Assembly: GCA_017694915.1 (NCBI GenBank)
Contig: JADIMF010000073.1
Location: 1 to 44,604, forward strand
Length of the DNA: 44,604 nt
Source: Candidatus Ornithospirochaeta stercoravium
GTDB taxonomy: Bacteria > Spirochaetota > Spirochaetia > Sphaerochaetales > Sphaerochaetaceae
Reading direction: 5' to 3'
This document shows, piece after piece, positions 32,883 to 40,414 of the stretch. The position numbers were made by a program, and so were the translations under genes. The notes under the pieces were generated by a model. That model made no database searches. It saw only the letters and a program-made list of their open reading frames with translations, and was not told the origin of the DNA. Numbering within the stretch: position 1 is the stretch's first letter; the number at the start of each line of letters is the position of its first letter.

Positions 32883-34595
32883 TTATTTTACAAGACCACG
32901 TTTGATCTTCTTTGTTGTCGTGACTTCCATCGGCTTGTCGACGAATGTCACCTTCTCGATCTTCTTGTATCCGACAAGACCTCTGTTGACCTCGGTAACG
33001 ATTCCTTCAATCTCTTTCTCAATCGCTTCCTTCGTCATGCCCTTGTCCTTGTAATACTCATCAGAAGGATAGATGACAGCTTCAATTGACTCGCAAGGAA
33101 CATCCTTCTTCTGCTGATAGCCTCGGATGAGTATCTGGTCGATCTGCTGATAAAGCTGGAACATATCCTCAATCTCTTCCGGGAATACGTTCTTTCCACC
33201 TTCTGTAACGATGATGTTCTTTGCTCTTCCTTTGAGATAGAGATAATTCTCGCTGTCGAGGTATCCGAGATCACCTGTCCTGAGATATCCTTCCTCATCG
33301 AAGAGAGCCTTGGTGTTCTCCTCATCATCAAGGTATCCACGGCAGATGTTCGGTCCCTTGACTCTGATTTCGCCAACACCTTCTGAATCCTTGTCTGCGA
33401 TTTTCATATCGATGAAGTTGAGCACTCTTCCTACAGAATCGATCTTGAAATGCTCTGGTGGATTGAGTGTGAGAATCGGAGCAGTTTCAGTGAGGCCATA
33501 ACCCTGAAGGAAGTTCAGTCCAAGCTGCTGGTACTGCTTGAATACTGTCGGTGATAGAGGACCTGCACCACAGATGAGCACCTTCGAGTGGTCAAGACCA
33601 ACTTTGGATGTGATCATCTTATCGAAGAACTTCTTGAAAGGAGCCTTTCCGAAGATCTTCTTGCACCAGCCGTTGATTATCATCAGGAATCTCACCAGTC
33701 CGTATACGAAAGGTCCTTTCGCCTTTACCTGCTTGAAGATTCCTGCAATGACCTTATTGTAGAGAAGAGGGATGCCCATGAATACCGTGACCTTTCCCAT
33801 CTTCATATCTGCAATCATCCTGGATACGATGATTCCATGTCCGAAGAGACAGTCCGCACCATGCCTGATTGTCTCAAGGAGAACTGCGGTGCAGCAGTAG
33901 CTGTGATGAAGCGGGAGAAGGGCATAGAGAACGTCGGTCTCATCTACATGCATTCCGTTAGCAGCCTGATAAACATTCGATGTTATGTTTCTGTGTGAAA
34001 GGACCGCACCTTTCTCATTTCCTGTTGTGCCTGATGTGAAGAGAATCGCGGCATCATCGAATTCTGATCTCTCGACCTTTTTCTCAAGCGGAGCAATGTC
34101 GAGATCGGAGATCTTTGGATAATCCTCGCTCTTTCCCTTGAGCATCGCAAAGCCGAGAAGCGAGTCATACCATGCTCCGCCAAGTCCCTTCATCTTCTCA
34201 AGGACATCGAAATCACAGATTGCGAATCTGACTTTCGCATACTCTGAAAGCCTCATGCATCTGTCGATGTGCATCTGGTTGTCGATAGGCACTACAATGC
34301 CACCAGCTACGAGAATAGAGAAATAACCGATTGCCCATTCAGGGCTGTTCTTTCCATTGAGGAGAACCCTGTCTCCCGCCTGGATGCCTTTTGAAACAAG
34401 AAAGGCCGCACCTTTCATGATCTTCTCATAAGCCTGCTTGTATGTCAGATCCTTCCTGTCCGGTTCGAAAACCGTAAAGCACGGACGCTCCGGAAAACGT
34501 GCCAGAGCCATTTCGAAGAGCTCTGGGATTGTCGGCCATTCGCCTTTTACGGCACCTTTGTCTCTGAATTCTTTTATTTCATCCCACGCGTACAT
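32883..34595 (-). CDS. AMP-binding acyl-CoA synthetase, copy 2
   Basis: 570 residues, paralogous to the enzyme at 27232-28950. Motifs: LFTSGTTGNEKGAVLSH (P-loop), GAGPLSPTVFKQY, LQGYGLTETAPILTL, GYLRTGDLGYLDSENYLYLKGRAKNI and VTTTKKIKRG with the catalytic Lys. Predicted to activate long-chain fatty acids at the inner membrane. AAGGA lies upstream of the start. It is monocistronic between its own promoter and a UUCG terminator. A TATAAC-N8-GTTATA inverted repeat overlaps the predicted -10, a plausible repressor site that the first paralogue lacks, so the two copies may be regulated differently. Confidence 0.88.
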   Translation of the reverse strand: MYAWDEIKEFRDKGAVKGEWPTIPELFEMALARFPERPCFTVFEPDRKDLTYKQAYEKIMKGAAFLVSKGIQAGDRVLLNGKNSPEWAIGYFSILVAGGIVVPIDNQMHIDRCMRLSEYAKVRFAICDFDVLEKMKGLGGAWYDSLLGFAMLKGKSEDYPKISDLDIAPLEKKVERSEFDDAAILFTSGTTGNEKGAVLSHRNITSNVYQAANGMHVDETDVLYALLPLHHSYCCTAVLLETIRHGADCLFGHGIIVSRMIADMKMGKVTVFMGIPLLYNKVIAGIFKQVKAKGPFVYGLVRFLMIINGWCKKIFGKAPFKKFFDKMITSKVGLDHSKVLICGAGPLSPTVFKQYQQLGLNFLQGYGLTETAPILTLNPPEHFKIDSVGRVLNFIDMKIADKDSEGVGEIRVKGPNICRGYLDDEENTKALFDEEGYLRTGDLGYLDSENYLYLKGRAKNIIVTEGGKNVFPEEIEDMFQLYQQIDQILIRGYQQKKDVPCESIEAVIYPSDEYYKDKGMTKEAIEKEIEGIVTEVNRGLVGYKKIEKVTFVDKPMEVTTTKKIKRGLVK

Positions 34596-34640
34596 AATCC
34601 TATATTCCTTCCGAGGTATTTTAGTGAATGATTACCACCG

Positions 34641-34684
34641 TATAACGATGCATAGTTATATCTTACTATCGCATGTTTTGTCAT
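34641..34684 (-). promoter_or_regulatory. Predicted promoter with overlapping inverted repeat, acyl-CoA synthetase copy 2
   Basis: Minus strand ATGACA, 18-nt spacer, TATAAC as -35/-10. The -10 hexamer is one arm of a perfect 6-bp inverted repeat TATAAC-GATGCATA-GTTATA (34641-34660), positioned where a repressor would block polymerase. No matching regulator gene is in the window. Confidence 0.4.
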
Positions 34685-34706
34685 CTATCAGAAAGAATTA
34701 GCTTAA

Positions 34707-35459
34707 TCAAGAGAAAAGAACAGGATCCGAGAGTATATCCTTCAGCTCAGGATAGACAGCGTCCGCTTTTTCACCCAGTCCTTCAATGTCTCCGGAACCT
34801 GTAAGGACAGCTACGGCATAACCGGCTTTCCCTTCCTTCGCGAATTCCATATCCACAATCGTATCGCCGACAACAGCTACTTCACTGCTTTCAAGATTAA
34901 ATTCGCTGCAAAATTCGCGGATGGCTTCAGGATTTGGTTTCTTGTGGGTAGGGGAATCTTTTGTTCTTCTGAATGAGATGTATTCAGTTATTTCCATTTT
35001 CTTCAGAAAGAGCTCTGTGGAGATATCTGTATCTGTGGTGACGATGCCTATTATGTACCCTCTGTCGTGCATTGCCTTAATGACTTCCTTCACATATGGA
35101 AACGTCATATGTTCAAGACGCTCGGAGAGGCCGAAATCCTCATGGTTGAGTATTCCTTTTACTGATTTCCAGACTCTCCATGGATTCATGCGGTAGTGGA
35201 ATGTCAGGCTGAGAACACGCAAGGTTGCGCTGAGAAGCTTGTCATGACGGAATATGATGCCATCGGGATAGGTATTGCCATCCCCATCGACTCCCACGAT
35301 ACGGCAGAAGTCGCTTATGCACTCGTTCTTCCTTTTCTCTGGCATCTTCGCCTTCGCCAGGCCTCTGGAGATCGCAGATGAAAGAACCGGTCCCCATACC
35401 TTGCCATAATCGAAGAGCGTTCCGTCCTTGTCGAGGATGATGCCCTTTATCGCTCCCAT
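34707..35459 (-). CDS. HAD-superfamily phosphatase (phosphoglycolate phosphatase-like)
   Basis: 250-residue haloacid dehalogenase-type hydrolase. Motif I LDKDGTLFDYGKVW (nucleophile and acid Asp), motif II IVTTDTD, motif III Lys in HKKPNPE, and motif IV VVGDTIVDMEFAKEGK are all present. A helical cap lies between motifs I and II, as in Gph-type enzymes. Substrate unknown. The start MGAIKGIILDKDG is preferred over an upstream in-frame ATG because motif I normally lies at the extreme N-terminus; TATTCT ends 6 nt before it and there is no Shine-Dalgarno sequence, so it may be leaderless. Divergent from the uracil-DNA glycosylase gene. Confidence 0.83.
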   Translation of the reverse strand: MGAIKGIILDKDGTLFDYGKVWGPVLSSAISRGLAKAKMPEKRKNECISDFCRIVGVDGDGNTYPDGIIFRHDKLLSATLRVLSLTFHYRMNPWRVWKSVKGILNHEDFGLSERLEHMTFPYVKEVIKAMHDRGYIIGIVTTDTDISTELFLKKMEITEYISFRRTKDSPTHKKPNPEAIREFCSEFNLESSEVAVVGDTIVDMEFAKEGKAGYAVAVLTGSGDIEGLGEKADAVYPELKDILSDPVLFS

Positions 35460-35504
35460 GGCTACAGAATATGCAAAAAACTCTCTTTTGGCTACACTCT
35501 GGAT

Positions 35505-36215
35505 ATGAGCGGCAGAATACATAGCATGATTTCACTATATAAGGCGATGAGCGAGGAGCTTTCTGCCCTCAGTCTTTCATTCGATGGAGTCATATACAAT
35601 CCGCTCGATTACGCCTGGGATAATTTTGCTGCATTTCTTGAGATGTCTCTTGAGAACACTCCGAAAACAGCATTTCTCGGTATGAATCCAGGTCCATATG
35701 GAATGACCCAGACAGGTGTTCCCTTCGGTGATATCGAGGCTGTGAAGGGTTACCTTGGGATAAATGGACAGGTGGGTAAACCTGTTGTTGAATCGGAGAG
35801 CAAGAAGATTACAGGAATGGAGACAACGCGTAGGGAAGGTTCTGGAAAAAGATTCTGGACTATGGCTGAGGCCTATGGCAGAAAGGAAGAATTCTTCTCT
35901 GTCGCTGCTGTATTGAATTATTGCCCGTTATGTTTTATCGATGGGAATACGAATATCACCCCTGATAAACTTCCCTCCGAAGACAGGAAGAAGCTCTATC
36001 CGATCTGTGACAGTTATCTGCAGCGTGCTCTCGATATCATCATGCCCTCTTCTGTGATAGCAATAGGAAGATTCTCAGAAGCCGCTCTGAAAAGGACATG
36101 GGATGGGAATATTATATTCTTTCCCCATCCTTCACCTCTCAATCCATCAGCTTCCGCTTTCTGGGATAGTGGGGATGCTCTGAATGAATTCAGGAGGATC
36201 GTGGATGCTTCTTGA
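35505..36215 (+). CDS. SMUG1-like single-strand-selective uracil-DNA glycosylase
   Basis: Removes uracil and oxidised pyrimidines from DNA in base excision repair. 236 residues. The active-site motif LGMNPGPYGMTQTGVPFGDI (residues 58-77) is nearly identical to the animal SMUG1 motif, and the distal HPSPLNP matches the second catalytic motif. TACACT ends 6 nt before the ATG and no Shine-Dalgarno sequence is present, so the first ATG is accepted as a leaderless start. It overlaps ispE by 11 nt. SMUG1-type enzymes are a minority form in bacteria, where UDG families 1 and 4 are more usual. Confidence 0.88.
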   Translation: MSGRIHSMISLYKAMSEELSALSLSFDGVIYNPLDYAWDNFAAFLEMSLENTPKTAFLGMNPGPYGMTQTGVPFGDIEAVKGYLGINGQVGKPVVESESKKITGMETTRREGSGKRFWTMAEAYGRKEEFFSVAAVLNYCPLCFIDGNTNITPDKLPSEDRKKLYPICDSYLQRALDIIMPSSVIAIGRFSEAALKRTWDGNIIFFPHPSPLNPSASAFWDSGDALNEFRRIVDAS

Positions 36216-37008
36216 GGCGAACGCGAAGATAAACATAGGACTTCTTGTAGGGAATAAACGTCCAGACGGCTATCATGATATTGAAACTATAATAGCCCGT
36301 ATCTCGCTCTCTGATTCCATCGAGGCGAAAATAAGCGAAGCCAGCGAGACTTCTGTCACGATAAAGGGGAATGAGAGGTATATCGGAGAGGGAACGGACC
36401 TGATGGAAAAAGCAGCACTTTGCTTTTCATCATGGACGGGAATCCGTTTCTCTCTGGATATCGCAATAGATAAGAGAATCCCCGTGGAAGCAGGTCTTGG
36501 AGGTGGTTCTTCCGATGCCGCGGCGATTCTCAATGCTCTCAATGAATATTTCTCATTTCCGATTAATAAAGACGCACTTGTGAAGAAATCCGTTGAGATA
36601 GGATCGGATGTCCCGTTTTTCGTATCAGGTTACAGCGGTGCGCTTGTAACGGGGAAGGGGGAAGCTGTTGCTGAGACTGCTGTTCCGCACGGCAGTCCTC
36701 TCTATTTGTTCCTTCCGAAGGAGAGAATATCCACAGGGAATGCCTATGGAAAACTCGATGCGATAAAGCGTCCGGAACGCCATCTTCCGTCTCTTTCATC
36801 TTCTTTCCCTTCTAGGATCACCCATCCAAACGATTTCGAGCTTCTATATAATGGCAGTGTTCCGTTCTCGGAAGAAGCTATGGAAAAATGTTATATATCC
36901 CTCTCTGGTTCTGGCTCATCATGGTTCCTGCTTCCGACACCAGAGCATGTTTGTGCGGTTGAAAATTTCCCCGATTATGCTATCCTCTCAGAGTACTTTG
37001 TAATTTAA
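36205..37008 (+). CDS. ispE: 4-diphosphocytidyl-2-C-methyl-D-erythritol kinase
   Basis: Phosphorylates CDP-methylerythritol in the MEP isoprenoid pathway. 267 residues. The GHMP-kinase features are ANAKINIGLLVGNKRPDGYH at the N-terminus, the ATP loop PVEAGLGGGSSDAAA, and the C-terminal SLSGSGSSWFLL. The start is set by AGGAGG 8 nt upstream; an in-frame ATG 21 nt earlier is less likely. It sits between the glycosylase (overlapping) and spoVG, 27 nt downstream, the first of several spirochaete-conserved neighbours. Confidence 0.95.
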   Translation: MLLEANAKINIGLLVGNKRPDGYHDIETIIARISLSDSIEAKISEASETSVTIKGNERYIGEGTDLMEKAALCFSSWTGIRFSLDIAIDKRIPVEAGLGGGSSDAAAILNALNEYFSFPINKDALVKKSVEIGSDVPFFVSGYSGALVTGKGEAVAETAVPHGSPLYLFLPKERISTGNAYGKLDAIKRPERHLPSLSSSFPSRITHPNDFELLYNGSVPFSEEAMEKCYISLSGSGSSWFLLPTPEHVCAVENFPDYAILSEYFVI

Positions 37009-37035
37009 AGGCATAAGCCAAGGGGACTGAGGAGA

Positions 37036-37287
37036 ATGGAAATTACAGATATCCGTGTAAGGAAGATCGACGGAAACGATAAGCTTAAAGCTTATGTTAC
37101 TGTCGCATTCGATAATGAGTTTGCTGTGCATAATATAAAGATTATTGAGTCACAGAATGGTCTTTTCATAGCAATGCCGTCGCGTACAGCTCCTGATGGA
37201 AGCTACAAGGACATCGCTCATCCTATCAGCACAGCATTCAGAGAGAAGCTTCAGGGATTGATCATAGAGGCCTACAGCAAGGCCTGA
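37036..37287 (+). CDS. spoVG: SpoVG-family nucleic-acid-binding regulator
   Basis: 83-residue Spo[22 protein letters not shown], then [18 protein letters not shown], then [22 protein letters not shown]. In Borrelia the orthologue binds DNA and RNA site-specifically. The gene order that follows, tRNA-rplY-pth-tilS, repeats the Borrelia order and supports a spirochaete source. The ribosome-binding site (GAGGAGA) is good; probably co-transcribed with ispE. Confidence 0.95.
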   Translation: MEITDIRVRKIDGNDKLKAYVTVAFDNEFAVHNIKIIESQNGLFIAMPSRTAPDGSYKDIAHPISTAFREKLQGLIIEAYSKA

Positions 37288-37290
37288 TAG

Positions 37291-37319
37291 TTGCCGAGCC
37301 TTTATCTTTCTGCTAGTTT
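37291..37319 (+). promoter_or_regulatory. Predicted promoter of tRNA-Gln
   Basis: TTGCCG, 17-nt spacer, TAGTTT, ending 9 nt before the mature tRNA 5' end. Moderate match only. Confidence 0.4.
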
Positions 37320-37328
37320 TTTAACGAT

Positions 37329-37401
37329 TGGGAAGTCGCCAAGTGGTCAAGGCACCGGTTTTTGATACCGGCATTCGGTGGTTCGAGTCCACCCTTCCCA
37401 G
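37329..37401 (+). tRNA. tRNA-Gln (TTG)
   Basis: Acceptor TGGGAAG/CTTCCCA, anticodon stem CCGGT/ACCGG, loop TTTTGAT with anticodon TTG at 37362-37364, T-arm GGTGG-TTCGAGT-CCACC. Confidence 0.96.
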
Positions 37402-37430
37402 TTGCATGCTTTTGTTTCTTTCATTATTAT
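37402..37430 (+). promoter_or_regulatory. Predicted promoter of the rplY-pth-tilS operon
   Basis: TTGCAT, 17-nt spacer, TATTAT, starting at the base after the tRNA-Gln discriminator. The 66-nt leader contains a GTGC-TTCG-GCAC hairpin (37440-37451) and ATCGG...CCGAT, which could end the tRNA transcript or act in leader control. Confidence 0.55.
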
Positions 37431-37496
37431 CTACATTCGTGCTTCGGCACTTAATGGTAATCGGCATAGACCGATGAGAGTATAAGGAGAAGTAAG

Positions 37497-38141
37497 ATGA
37501 GCAACGAGAAAAAGACGCTTAGCGCCAAGCTCAGAACTGCTGACTTCGGTTCAGCAGGATCAAGAAGACTTCTGCGTGCTGGTGAAATCCCCGCAGTTAT
37601 CTATGGAAAGTCAGAACCACTTCATGTAATCGTAAATGCACATGAGTTCATGATGAAGAAGTCCGGATTCAGCGAGTCCACTCTTATCACACTCAGCGTC
37701 GCAGGTGATGCAGATCACATGGTATTCGTAAAGTCATATCAGGAGGATCTTCTCCGCGGCTGCGTTCGCCATATCGATTTCTTCGAGGTTACAGCAGGTC
37801 ACTCAGTACGCACACATGTACGTATCGAGCTTGAGGGCAATCCAGTTGGATGCCGTCAGGGTGGTGTTCTTGATCAGGTTATCCACGAAGTCGAGATCGA
37901 GTGTCTTCCAAAGGATCTTCCGGAAGTCATCAAGGCAGATGTATCTGCTCTCGATGTCAATGAGTCTCTTCGCATCGATCAGCTTAATGTTCCAGCTGGA
38001 ATCAAGATCCACGAGGATCCTGAGGCAACAGTTGCATCTGTTAAGTTCGTCAAGGAAGAAGCAGCTCCAGCAGCAGATGATGCAGAGGCAGCAGACGCTA
38101 CTGCAGCAGCTCCGGCAGCAGACGCTACAGAGACAAAATAA
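37497..38141 (+). CDS. rplY: 50S ribosomal protein L25/general stress protein Ctc
   Basis: 5S rRNA-binding ribosomal protein of the long Ctc type, 214 residues. The N-terminal L25 domain (LSAKLRTADFGSAGSRRLLRAG EIPAVIYG pattern, residues 5-35) is followed by the TL5-type C-terminal domain (GCVRHIDFFEV, VGCRQGGVLDQVIHEVEIECLP). The protein ends in a low-complexity Ala/Asp/Thr tail (from about residue 187), longer than in model Ctc proteins. AAGGAG lies 8 nt before the start. Its stop shares one base with the pth start (TAATG). Confidence 0.95.
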   Translation: MSNEKKTLSAKLRTADFGSAGSRRLLRAGEIPAVIYGKSEPLHVIVNAHEFMMKKSGFSESTLITLSVAGDADHMVFVKSYQEDLLRGCVRHIDFFEVTAGHSVRTHVRIELEGNPVGCRQGGVLDQVIHEVEIECLPKDLPEVIKADVSALDVNESLRIDQLNVPAGIKIHEDPEATVASVKFVKEEAAPAADDAEAADATAAAPAADATETK

Positions 38142-38677
38142 TGACTGTATTCGGCCTTGGAAATCCAGGGGCGAAGTACAAGGGGACGCGGCATAACGCC
38201 GGGTTCGAGACAGTCGAAAGGATAGCAGCGCAGAAGGACATCAGGTTCCGGAAGCGCTGTTTCCGTCTCTATAGGAAAGCTGTCTTTGAGGATCTTGTGC
38301 TTATTGAGCCTCTGACTTACATGAATTCATCTGGAAACATTGCCCCTGAATGCGTCAAGGAGGGCGATACCGTCATTGTAGTCGTCGACCAGATGGATCT
38401 GCCTCCTGGAAAGATAAGGATAAGAAAGGGTGGATCATCAGCCGGACATAACGGGCTTAAGTCGATGATAGCGAATATAGGGTCTGACTTCATCCGTGTA
38501 TATATCGGAACAGGAAGACCTGACGAAGGCGTGAAGGTGATTGACCATGTCCTCACGCGTTTTTCAGATGAGGACAGGAAGAAGGTTGATGAGGCTGAGG
38601 AAAAGGCTGCGGAAGCTATCCTCAGGCTTTATGGAGGAGAGAAGCTTGAAAGCGTTGAGCAGTGGGCGAATTCCTGA
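38141..38677 (+). CDS. pth: Peptidyl-tRNA hydrolase
   Basis: Releases tRNA from prematurely terminated peptidyl-tRNA. 178 residues. FGLGNPGAKYKGTRHNAGF holds the catalytic His18 (His20 in E. coli). PLTYMNSSG binds the substrate, VVVDQMDLPPGKIRIRKGGS has the conserved Asp, and GHNGLKSM the second His/Asn site. Translationally coupled to rplY (one-base overlap) and overlapping the start of tilS, matching the tight operon seen in spirochaetes. Confidence 0.95.
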   Translation: MTVFGLGNPGAKYKGTRHNAGFETVERIAAQKDIRFRKRCFRLYRKAVFEDLVLIEPLTYMNSSGNIAPECVKEGDTVIVVVDQMDLPPGKIRIRKGGSSAGHNGLKSMIANIGSDFIRVYIGTGRPDEGVKVIDHVLTRFSDEDRKKVDEAEEKAAEAILRLYGGEKLESVEQWANS

Positions 38678-39935
38678 CGGAGTCATTATTCCGGAGGGAA
38701 AGCTGCTTGTCGCTTTCTCTGGCGGTTCTGATTCTCTTTTCCTGCTGTCCGTATTATCTGAAGCGGCAGGAGATAGAACTGAAGCTGTCTATGTCAACCA
38801 TCATCTCAGACCAGAAACAGAGCTCAGAGAGGAAATTGAGCTCAATATAAGAAATGCAGAAAGACTTAATATTCCTCTCACGATAATTAACGTCCCTGAA
38901 GGTGAGATAACAAAACTCGCAAAGGAAAAGGACTGCGGTGTTGAAGCTGCAGCGAGGGAAGTGCGATACAGACTCCTCAGGGAAAAAGCTGATAATGAGC
39001 ATTTCGACTGGATACTTACCGCACACCATAGAGAAGATCAGGCAGAAACAGTCCTGATGCGTATCCTCTCAGGATCTCCATTCACTTCATATCAGGGGAT
39101 AAGAAGAGAAGACGGAAAGATATTCCGTCCGCTTCTCTCCGTTCCGAAGAGTGAGATAATGGATTACCTCCAGCTGAGAAAGCTTGAATACTCAGAAGAT
39201 TCAACGAACAGCGATACGGATTATCTCCGGAATGATATCAGGCATAATATAATGCCGCTCATCTCGGATACTGAAAGGGATATTCTTTCCCGCATTGCGG
39301 AGAATACAGAGGCATTCAGAAACAGGATCCCATCTATAAAGATATCCGATAGGTATTTCTATAAGACACTGGATAGGAATGAATTCATCGGAGCCTTTCC
39401 GTTTCAGAAAGAAGAAGCTGTTTATTCTGTTCTTTCATCATTCGGTGAGAAGAAGAACCGTGTCTCACGCTCTCTGATTGATGATGTATGCAGTAAGGTG
39501 GAAGAGGGTAAGGGGCGTATCATTATTTCTCCTGCAGTTTTCTTCTTTACTTCAGATGAGATCAGGATCTATCCATCAATCAGTGATTTCGTAACGCTTT
39601 TCGAGAAAGATGAAGCGCGGTATAGAAATATCCTGCTTGGAGTAACTCCTCATCATGATAATCTTACTCTCAGAATAGACACTTCAAAACTTGTACCTCC
39701 TGTAATCCTCAGGACATCAAGAGAAGGAGACAGGATAATCCTTAAAGACGGAGAGAGGAAAATCTCCGATATGGAGAAGAATCTTCGCATCCCTTATTCG
39801 CTTGTCCTTGAAGACAGAAGCGGTATAAAAGCTTTCTTCTCCCGCTTTCTTGGAGGAAGAGACAGGCTTTCGCTTGATATGCTTGGCGAAGATGAAAACC
39901 CGGAATATTTCTCGGTACGTTCACTCAGCAGATGA
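38646..39935 (+). CDS. tilS: tRNA(Ile)-lysidine synthase
   Basis: Modifies C34 of the AUA-reading tRNA-Ile to lysidine. About 429 residues. The PP-loop SGGSDS lies at 25-30, followed by NHHLRPE, GVEAAAREVRY and TAHHREDQAETVLMR, all typical of TilS. The region RLSRSLIDDV through the end covers the TilS substrate-binding and C-terminal domains (RTSREGDRI, GIKAFFSRF). The start is not an ATG in my reading: TTG at 38646 has GGAGGAG 5 nt upstream; an ATG at 38631 lacks an RBS. It overlaps pth by 32 nt and its 3' end overlaps the convergent interrupted gene by 11 nt. Confidence 0.92.
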   Translation: MKALSSGRIPDGVIIPEGKLLVAFSGGSDSLFLLSVLSEAAGDRTEAVYVNHHLRPETELREEIELNIRNAERLNIPLTIINVPEGEITKLAKEKDCGVEAAAREVRYRLLREKADNEHFDWILTAHHREDQAETVLMRILSGSPFTSYQGIRREDGKIFRPLLSVPKSEIMDYLQLRKLEYSEDSTNSDTDYLRNDIRHNIMPLISDTERDILSRIAENTEAFRNRIPSIKISDRYFYKTLDRNEFIGAFPFQKEEAVYSVLSSFGEKKNRVSRSLIDDVCSKVEEGKGRIIISPAVFFFTSDEIRIYPSISDFVTLFEKDEARYRNILLGVTPHHDNLTLRIDTSKLVPPVILRTSREGDRIILKDGERKISDMEKNLRIPYSLVLEDRSGIKAFFSRFLGGRDRLSLDMLGEDENPEYFSVRSLSR

Positions 39936-40380
39936 AATGCACAGGAAACCCTCCCTGCATTGTACCTGGGAGTGGAATCATTCCATTGCGGTTGATGATA
40001 ATTTCCTTTGTTTTATCATCGAAAGATGATTGTAGATACTTAAGAAGTGTTTCCGGGTTGAATTCCTTTGAGAATGCTGTTCCGTTGTTTGCGGCAGCAA
40101 GGAGGATATGTGTACCGCCGTGCGTGATTACAGCATGCTTTTTCACAATCTTCCCTGCAAATGCGTCGATTTCATCCAGAACATCCTTTGCAAGTTTTTC
40201 CTTGTCGTACTCTTCTGTAATGTCGACATCGTAATCAATCCAGAGCTTGCGGGAGTAAGTGTTCTGGATAATCGTGTACCAGAGCCCATGCAGATTTCTT
40301 ATGTTTCCCAATGCATGTGCAATATCATTATGACCTGTTATAGCATGAGACATTATTTCTCTATCAATTTCAGCCATAAC
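39925..40380 (-). pseudogene. 3' part of a gene interrupted by the IscB element (AEP-like motifs)
   Basis: Downstream 151 codons plus stop of a gene whose first 114 codons lie at 41947-42288. Joined at the element ends, the two parts form an uninterrupted 265-codon ORF (342 + 456 nt, both multiples of three). It contains KLWIDYDVD, like the hhDhD metal motif of archaeo-eukaryotic primase folds, and AVITHGGTHILL, like their second (sxH) motif, then a terminal IPLPGTMQGGFPVHF. I do not recognise a named family; the primase-fold idea is inference from two motifs. It might still be translated alone from its internal ATG at 40377. Confidence 0.65.
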
Positions 40381-40398
40381 GTGTAGCCAAAGGGAACT

Positions 40399-40414
40399 CC
40401 TACCCTTGGGTAGG
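40399..40414. repeat. Right-end hairpin of the IscB element
   Basis: CCTACCC-TT-GGGTAGG on the plus strand, a perfect 7-bp inverted repeat. The iscB stop codon (TAG on the minus strand) lies inside one arm. Its place 18 bp inside the inferred right end fits the subterminal hairpins recognised by IS605-type transposases. Confidence 0.65.
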
